A stretch of 64,000 nt of DNA. Origin: Liminaster sp045576355 (GTDB taxonomy: Bacteria > Bacteroidota > Bacteroidia > Bacteroidales > UBA3663). The translations under genes and the position numbers were made by a program. The stretch's first letter is position 1, and each line of letters starts with the position of its first letter. Positions 59,134 through 64,000 of the stretch are shown piece by piece. Under the pieces are notes generated by a model that was not told where the DNA came from, did not search any database, and worked only from the letters and a program-made list of their open reading frames with translations. The stretch covers positions 45,028 to 109,027 of the forward strand of contig JAZNGG010000024.1 in the NCBI GenBank assembly GCA_045576355.1. Direction: 5' to 3'.

Positions 59134-59724
59134 ATGACAAACAATCAGATAAAAGCAAATCAAACAATAGAAAATATTTCGAAAACAAATAGCCACATCT
59201 CTTGTCAATCCAAGAAGATCAAAGTTCTCTTCGTCTGTCTCGGCAACATCTGTCGTAGTCCGGCAGCTCATGGAGTATTTCAACACATTGTTTCCGAGGA
59301 AGGCAAAGAGGATCTGTTTGAGATTGACTCAGCCGGCACCTATCGAGGACATAGCGGAGAATTGCCGGACAGTCGAATGCGTGCTCATGCGGCAAGGCGA
59401 GGATATAATCTGACCCATCGCGCCCGCCCTGTAAGCGCAGACGACTTTGAGACCTTTGACATCATCTTGGCAATGGATGACCGCAACCTACATCATCTCA
59501 AACAAATGGCGCCCACCATCGAGGCAGAAAACAAAATCCATCGTATGGTGGAATTTTGTCACAAATATATGCACGACTGCGTGCCCGATCCTTATTACTC
59601 AGGCGCAGAGGGGTTCGAGTTGGTCTTAGACTTGCTGGAAGATGCCTGTCGAAATCTGTATGAGGAGTTAGTTGAAGGATTGAAGGCCAGCGCCTACTAC
59701 TCTCCTAAACCCCTAAACCCTTAA
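59134..59724 (+). CDS. Low-molecular-weight protein tyrosine phosphatase
   Basis: A 196-residue phosphatase of the low-molecular-weight class. The P-loop CLGNICRS has Cys35 and Arg41 (CX5R) after VLFV, and DPYYSG carries the general-acid Asp near residue 153. The C-terminal 15 or so residues (KASAYYSPKPLNP, stop) are encoded by the repeat that follows, so the natural C-terminus was probably at about residue 180. It is 4 bases from the TPR gene. The N-terminal ~28 residues are a polar extension. Confidence 0.92.
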   Translation: MTNNQIKANQTIENISKTNSHISCQSKKIKVLFVCLGNICRSPAAHGVFQHIVSEEGKEDLFEIDSAGTYRGHSGELPDSRMRAHAARRGYNLTHRARPVSADDFETFDIILAMDDRNLHHLKQMAPTIEAENKIHRMVEFCHKYMHDCVPDPYYSGAEGFELVLDLLEDACRNLYEELVEGLKASAYYSPKPLNP

Positions 59725-59790
59725 ACCCCTAAACCCATAAACCCCTAAACCCATAAACCCATAAACCAATAAACCCATAAACCCTTCAAC
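59695..59790 (+). repeat. Telomere-like (CCCTAAA/CCCATAAA) tandem repeat
   Basis: About 90 bases of CCCTAAAC, CCCTTAAAC and CCCATAAAC units, 7-8 nt each, ending in CCCTTCAACC. It overlaps the last codons of the phosphatase gene and includes the C-rich tail motif of the dispersed element. Confidence 0.9.
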
Positions 59791-59814
59791 CAAATGAGAA
59801 TAAACGATTAAAAA

Positions 59815-59846
59815 TTTGTTTTTCTCGCGATTTTAGTGTTCCTTTG
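59815..59846 (+). promoter_or_regulatory. Possible promoter for pdxS
   Basis: TTTG at 59815-59818 and TTCCTTTG at 59839-59846, spaced about 20 bases, resemble a Bacteroidota promoter with a weak first position in the -7 box; the start codon is at 59905. Confidence 0.4.
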
Positions 59847-59904
59847 CAGGAAATATAAATATCTCAAAAATCAGATTAACTAACAATACATATTAATTGG
59901 TGTT

Positions 59905-60780
59905 ATGGAAAATAATAGACAAACCCTTAATCGCAACCTTGCACAGATGCTCAAGGGCGGAGTAATCATGGATGTCACCACTCCCGAACAAGCTCGTATC
60001 GCAGAGCAGGCAGGAGCATGTGCAGTAATGGCATTGGAGCGTATCCCGGCAGACATTCGTGCAGCCGGTGGTGTATCTCGTATGAGTGATCCCAAAATGA
60101 TCAAAGGTATTCAAGAGGCAGTTTCAATTCCTGTCATGGCTAAATGCCGCATCGGTCATTTCGTTGAAGCTCAAATACTCGAAGCTATAGAAATCGATTA
60201 TATCGACGAAAGCGAAGTGCTTTCCCCGGCTGACGATGTTTATCACATTGACAAAAACAAGTTTAACGTACCATTCGTGTGTGGAGCGAAAGACTTGGGC
60301 GAAGCATTGAGACGCATCGCAGAGGGAGCAACCATGATCCGCACGAAAGGCGAACCCGGCACTGGAGATGTCATTCAAGCCGTTAGACACATGCGCATGA
60401 TGCAGTCTGAAATCAAACGACTCACCTCCATGTCCGAAGACGAGCTCTATGAGGCAGCGAAACAACTCCGTGCCCCTTACGAATTGGTTAAATTCGTTCA
60501 CGACAATGGCAAACTTCCGGTGGTAAACTTTGCAGCAGGGGGTGTTGCCACACCGGCAGACGCAGCCCTAATGATGCAACTCGGTGCAGAGGGTGTATTT
60601 GTCGGCTCCGGTATCTTCAAAAGTGGAGATCCGGTAAAGCGTGCACAAGCTATCGTTAAGGCTGTAACTAACTATAATGACCCCAAAGTGCTTGCAGAGT
60701 TATCTGAAGACTTGGGCGAAGCTATGGTGGGTATCAACGAAAACGAAATTGCGCTACTGATGGCAGAGAGAGGGAAATAA
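59905..60780 (+). CDS. pdxS: Pyridoxal 5'-phosphate synthase subunit PdxS
   Basis: Synthase subunit of the DXP-independent vitamin B6 pathway: makes PLP from ribose-5-phosphate, glyceraldehyde-3-phosphate and ammonia delivered by PdxT. The 291 residues carry Asp23 (IMDVTTPEQA), Lys80 (VMAKCRIGH) and Lys148 (IRTKGEPGTG), the catalytic residues of the family, and the VNFAAGGVATPADAALMMQL segment. pdxT follows 47 bases downstream. The pair appears complete. Confidence 0.97.
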   Translation: MENNRQTLNRNLAQMLKGGVIMDVTTPEQARIAEQAGACAVMALERIPADIRAAGGVSRMSDPKMIKGIQEAVSIPVMAKCRIGHFVEAQILEAIEIDYIDESEVLSPADDVYHIDKNKFNVPFVCGAKDLGEALRRIAEGATMIRTKGEPGTGDVIQAVRHMRMMQSEIKRLTSMSEDELYEAAKQLRAPYELVKFVHDNGKLPVVNFAAGGVATPADAALMMQLGAEGVFVGSGIFKSGDPVKRAQAIVKAVTNYNDPKVLAELSEDLGEAMVGINENEIALLMAERGK

Positions 60781-60827
60781 TCATCCCGCTCTTGACATAC
60801 TAATTGAACACAAACAGACAGCTCAGA

Positions 60828-61406
60828 ATGGTTATAGCAGTAATGGCTCTTCAAGGAGCCTTTGCCGAACACGAAAAGATGCTCGATCGGCTCGGTGTCG
60901 AATGGTTTGAAATTCGCCAACGAGCCGATTGGGATCGTCATAAAGACGGATTGATTTTACCGGGAGGAGAGAGCACTACTATGCTCAAACTTTTAAATGA
61001 CTTGCAACTATTTGATCCGGTGTGTGAAGCCATCAAAAACGGATTGCCGGTATTCGGCACCTGTGCAGGCTTGATACTTTTAGCTCGCGAGGTGGACAAT
61101 GATCAAAGACAACGTTTTGGCACGATGGATATGGTGGTGCGACGCAACGCATACGGCAGACAACTAGGCAGTTTCCGTACTCTATCTAAAATGAAAGGCA
61201 TCGATGGCGAAATACCGATGACTTTCATCCGCGCTCCTTTTATCGTTTCTGTTAGCGGTGAGGCTGAGGCATTGGCTGTCGTGGACGGCAATATCGTTGC
61301 AGCTCGACAAGGCAACCAATTGGCAGTAGCCTTCCATCCCGAACTGGATGACGATCTAAGCATCCATCGCTATTTTATCTCTATCGTCGCAGCATCGAGT
61401 CATTGA
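60828..61406 (+). CDS. pdxT: Pyridoxal 5'-phosphate synthase glutaminase subunit PdxT
   Basis: Glutaminase that delivers ammonia to PdxS. The 192 residues from the ATG at 60828 have GGESTTM (about 47-53), the nucleophile Cys79 in FGTCAGLILL and His170/Glu172 in FHPEL. An in-frame TTG at 60804 would add 8 residues; I prefer the ATG because MVIAVMALQGAFAEH is the family start. No separate promoter is visible; transcription with pdxS is likely. Confidence 0.96.
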   Translation: MVIAVMALQGAFAEHEKMLDRLGVEWFEIRQRADWDRHKDGLILPGGESTTMLKLLNDLQLFDPVCEAIKNGLPVFGTCAGLILLAREVDNDQRQRFGTMDMVVRRNAYGRQLGSFRTLSKMKGIDGEIPMTFIRAPFIVSVSGEAEALAVVDGNIVAARQGNQLAVAFHPELDDDLSIHRYFISIVAASSH

Positions 61407-61482
61407 GGACATACTCCTCGATGGTCTCGAGTAGCGCGAGACGAGACTTTTTTCTCCTGACAACTATTATAATAATTCTATC

Positions 61483-62814
61483 ATGAAAAAACTTTCCTAT
61501 ACCCTCTTAGCCCATTGGGCATCCCGACTCAGTTTCATCATTATTATAATGATTCACGCAGTCATACTCACAGCACAAACAGATCCTCAACGTAATACTT
61601 CAACTGCACGTAAACCGAGACAACCCAAAATGCATGTTGCCCCGAACCAACCTATTGGCGAAGGGAAAGGAATTCATCCCGGACGAGTAGCCTGGATTCA
61701 TGCTCCGGGTGTTGCCACATGGGACGGAGAGAGCGGCTTGTGGGTAGAAGACCGATGGAATGATCAACAACTTGCTAACAAGATGATACAGGAGTCCATC
61801 TGCCAAGTCTCTCGCGAAAAGAATGCTCGGAAAGGATGGAAAGCGATTTTCAAGAACTTCAACTCCACCCACAACAGAGGTAATCGAGGATATAAAAAAG
61901 GTGAGACCATTGCCATCAAGTTGAATATGAACAATGCAATCACACATCGAGACACCATCGAACTCAACTCCTCTCCTTTTATCACATTGGCGCTGGTAAA
62001 AAGTCTGGTCGAAGATGCCGGTGTGAGACAAGAAGACATTATCATCTGCGAACCCTCTCGCGCCATCACTGATAGTATATATAATAAGGTAGTCAGAGAG
62101 TTTCCCAAAATACGATTCATAGACAACCTCGGTGGTAATGGACGGGAGAAATGTGAATATTATCCCAAACAGATTCTTTACTCTGTAGATAATGGGAAAT
62201 TGGCCACCGGATTGGCTAAATGCATCGTTGATGCAGATTATCTCATCAACAGCGCACTGCTGAAAACACACAAAGGCCCCGGTGTAACACTTACGGCCAA
62301 AAACTGGTATGGAGCCACAGACATCAACCTTCTGTGGAGAAAGAATGCGCACAGCAACTTCAGCCCGGACAAGAGACATGGCAAGCCGGGATATAAAACG
62401 TTTGTGGACTTCATAGGACACAAAGACTTGGGAGGAAAATGCTTGCTTTATCTTATCGACGGGACATACGGCTCAAGAGATGTCAATGGTGCCCCATCGC
62501 CTAAATGGCAGAAAGCTCCTTTCAATGGTGCTTGGTGCTGCTCTGTCATCGTTTCTCAAGATCCTGTAGCCGTGGATGCAGTTGGTTTAGATCTCTTAGT
62601 GAGTGAGTGGCCTGAATTTGGCAGTTTCAACTATTGTGATGAGTATTTGAAAGAGGCAGCCTCTATTCCTAACCCCACAAGTGGCACCACATACGATCCA
62701 GAACGAGATGGCACACCGCTTACTGCCCCTCTGGGTATCATGGAGCACTGGAACAACGGAAAAGAGCGTAAATACACTCGTTTAGATCTTATCTATAAGC
62801 AGATTAAGAAATAA
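61483..62814 (+). CDS. DUF362 domain protein
   Basis: A 443-residue exported or membrane-anchored protein with an N-terminal signal/anchor segment (LSFIIIIMIHAVILTAQ, about 16-32). The body matches DUF362: KKGETIAIKLNMNNA, LVKSLVEDAGVRQEDIIICE, ADYLINSALLKTHKGPGVTL and DPVAVDAVGLDLLV. The usual 4Fe-4S ferredoxin segment of some DUF362 proteins is not present. The function is unknown. The next gene starts within 50 bases. Confidence 0.88.
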   Translation: MKKLSYTLLAHWASRLSFIIIIMIHAVILTAQTDPQRNTSTARKPRQPKMHVAPNQPIGEGKGIHPGRVAWIHAPGVATWDGESGLWVEDRWNDQQLANKMIQESICQVSREKNARKGWKAIFKNFNSTHNRGNRGYKKGETIAIKLNMNNAITHRDTIELNSSPFITLALVKSLVEDAGVRQEDIIICEPSRAITDSIYNKVVREFPKIRFIDNLGGNGREKCEYYPKQILYSVDNGKLATGLAKCIVDADYLINSALLKTHKGPGVTLTAKNWYGATDINLLWRKNAHSNFSPDKRHGKPGYKTFVDFIGHKDLGGKCLLYLIDGTYGSRDVNGAPSPKWQKAPFNGAWCCSVIVSQDPVAVDAVGLDLLVSEWPEFGSFNYCDEYLKEAASIPNPTSGTTYDPERDGTPLTAPLGIMEHWNNGKERKYTRLDLIYKQIKK

Positions 62815-62859
62815 CTTCCCCATCAACATTTTCTTTTGCGAAACATAAGAGTCATTGCT

Positions 62860-63222
62860 ATGAATCTCGAATGGGATAATTATATTCAATCTCTTTCCAA
62901 AGAGTACGGAAAACTAACCAATATCATTTGGATTAGCAAAAAGAGAGGAAAATTCATTTTGGAGTTTGCCTATGCCCGGGTTCTGATTATCAATGACGAA
63001 AAGTACCATTTCAAAGACATACTTTCGTGTAAGATGGAAAAAGCGCCCTACATGTGTAATGATGCAGAAAGCAACTCTGAGCCTCAGATAATCCTTATAG
63101 GAACAAATAATAAAACCGATATGCTCCTCTCTATTACCGTGTGGAGTAAAAGCGTGGCAATAGCGATAAATGATCTTATGCAGGAAATAATCAAATCCAA
63201 TAAGATTTGTCATTATGAGTGA
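62860..63222 (+). CDS. Hypothetical 120-residue protein
   Basis: A soluble protein starting MNLEWDNYIQSLSKEYGKLT, with a small alpha/beta pattern (RVLIINDEKYHFKDIL, QIILIGTNNKTDMLLSI). A TTG at 62836 would add 8 residues. I recognise no family. It overlaps the next gene by 8 bases (ATGAGTGA region), which suggests translational coupling. Confidence 0.65.
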   Translation: MNLEWDNYIQSLSKEYGKLTNIIWISKKRGKFILEFAYARVLIINDEKYHFKDILSCKMEKAPYMCNDAESNSEPQIILIGTNNKTDMLLSITVWSKSVAIAINDLMQEIIKSNKICHYE

Positions 63223-63463
63223 TTACACAGATGAAGTATATGATCGCTATATGATCACCGGAGAGGGGGCAGAATATTTCGATGACGATGAGATTTATGA
63301 GGAAGAAGGAGAAGATGAGATCGTACAAGAAGAGGGCTCATCACCTCATAAAAACTTAAACAAGCAGTTAAACGATGTCATTCGTCTTCTGAAAAAAGAG
63401 ATTAAAGAGAAAGAACGAATAATCAAAGTTCAGCAAAAGAAGACAACACGAAAGAAAAAATAA
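63215..63463 (+). CDS. Small charged protein, acidic N-terminus and basic coiled-coil C-terminus
   Basis: An 82-residue protein. Residues 1-40 are strongly acidic (FDDDEIYEEEGEDEIVQEEG) and residues 48-82 form a Lys-rich helix (VIRLLKKEIKEKERIIKVQQ, then KKTTRKKK). No family is recognised. The 8-base overlap with the preceding gene and a terminator after it support expression. Confidence 0.6.
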   Translation: MSDYTDEVYDRYMITGEGAEYFDDDEIYEEEGEDEIVQEEGSSPHKNLNKQLNDVIRLLKKEIKEKERIIKVQQKKTTRKKK

Positions 63464-63479
63464 CAGACATAACCCGAAC

Positions 63480-63549
63480 AAAAAAAAAGAAAAGGGCACG
63501 AAAAAACTTTTCAAAAAAAGTTTGCAACTCGTGAACCTTTTCTTTTTTG
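63480..63549 (+). terminator. Terminator-like long hairpin
   Basis: AAAAAAGAAAAGG (63483-63495) pairs with CCTTTTCTTTTTT (63535-63548), with inner CACGA/TCGTG and AAACTT/AAGTTT pairs. The T-rich 3' side suits termination of the 63215 operon. Confidence 0.7.
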
Positions 63550-63623
63550 TTGTGTTTTATAGATGTACTGAGATGAAAAGTTTATACATAGACTGGCTGT
63601 TTTTAGACAATTCTAATTTGTCA

Positions 63624-63666
63624 ACGAGATGATCCGCAGAGATGCGTATCATCTCGCCGTTTTTTG
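63624..63666 (+). terminator. Second terminator hairpin
   Basis: CGAGATGAT pairs with ATCATCTCG, with an inner CGCA/TGCG pair around GAGA, then CCGTTTTTT. It may be a back-up terminator or end an unrecognised short RNA. I see no other signal in 63464-63813. Confidence 0.75.
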
Positions 63667-63813
63667 GGAACTAAATAAGAATTTATTAAAGTGATTTGGC
63701 GATCTAATGAACGATTAGGGTTAAATTTTGCTCCTATAAAACAATTCCAGACTATAAATATAATTTCAATTTGTTAATACATTAATACAATCGACAAGAT
63801 TTTCTTATAAAAT

Positions 63814-64000
63814 CTATAATAATAGAGCGGAAAGCCACTGCAAAAACGAATCTCGCCACACGATGCACTCTGCATGGGCCTTATTAGGATCTGCGCCAAA
63901 GCCATGTCCTCCTCTCTTATACTGATGATACTCATGCGGAACTCCTCGCAACGTAAGTGCCGAATCAAGAATCTCACTGTTGCGATAATGGACTATCGGA
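63814..64000 (-). CDS. Alpha/beta-hydrolase esterase, C-terminal fragment (5' end beyond window)
   Basis: The last 62 codons of a minus-strand gene whose start lies beyond the right edge. The frame from about 63999 to the stop at 63814-63816 reads NSEILDSALTLRGVPHEYHQ then YKRGGHGFGADPNKAHAECI, which is the end of an alpha/beta hydrolase: an L...G.P.E.H.Y segment and the catalytic-His motif GGHGFG of acetyl-esterase/Aes or prolyl-oligopeptidase-like enzymes. The substrate cannot be told. Confidence 0.8.
   Translation of the reverse strand, partial: PIVHYRNSEILDSALTLRGVPHEYHQYKRGGHGFGADPNKAHAECIVWRDSFLQWLSALLL

Overview
The window is chromosomal DNA from a member of the order Bacteroidales (phylum Bacteroidota), most plausibly a Porphyromonadaceae-like lineage. 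Evidence read from the sequence: many promoters of the Bacteroidota form (TTTG or TTG near -33 and TAnnTTTG near -7, e.g. TATCTTTG, TATATTTG); a DUF4295-rpmG-rpmB cluster; a DUF4837 lipoprotein; a SusC-like TonB-dependent receptor; BspA-type leucine-rich repeats; and two proteins with C-termini like type IX secretion sorting domains. Pectin-degrading enzymes suggest a gut or plant-fibre niche. The species cannot be fixed from sequence reading alone.

Layout. 1-8.1 kb: galE (cut by the left edge), an EamA exporter, DUF4837 with a degenerate PdxA-like protein, murA, rimM, an SDR oxidoreductase and a YraN protein. 8.1-12.5 kb: an accessory block of four small exported proteins. The first two are each preceded by a copy of a ~345-nt structured RNA; a small-RNA candidate and a 22-nt tandem array follow. 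12.5-17.8 kb (minus): an MG2/plug-like exported protein, folD, ffh. 18-25 kb (plus): argS, parE, coaD, an S41 protease, marC. 25-28.4 kb: pectin enzymes (CE12-CE8 fusion, GH105). 28.6-32.5 kb: a small conserved-looking protein, a ~380-nt structured ncRNA, an AT-rich gene with a PD-(D/E)XK-like N-terminus and DUF2971, and a BspA-like protein. 32.6-38.1 kb (minus): asnS, an rluB-type synthase with a Gly-Tyr-Arg repeat domain, purB, an outer-membrane barrel. 38.6-48 kb: a TolC/MFP/RND efflux operon, an acyltransferase, a TonB receptor. 48-56.2 kb (minus): an S8 protease, ispF, a cyclophilin, a DUF218 protein, deoC, a MazG-like protein, dtd, yqeY, DUF4295, rpmG, rpmB and a CinA-type amidohydrolase, with two plus-strand tRNAs (His, Glu) inside. 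56.8-64 kb (plus): a TPR protein, a low-molecular-weight phosphatase, pdxST, a DUF362 protein, two small hypotheticals, and the tail of an esterase on the minus strand.

Most genes are housekeeping. The unusual content lies between genes. (1) A tandem pair of long structured RNA leaders shows compensatory base changes between copies. (2) An oriented dispersed element built from GCCATC/GCCATA hexamers, GGGC-GCCC hairpins and C-rich CCCTAAAC/CCCTTCAAC tails often sits directly before start codons. (3) A ~120-150 bp MITE-like palindrome recurs. (4) Three 22-nt tandem arrays are present. In metabolism, the window holds both a PdxA homologue that has lost its expected metal-binding histidines and an intact-looking PdxS/PdxT pair, which suggests a replaced vitamin B6 pathway.
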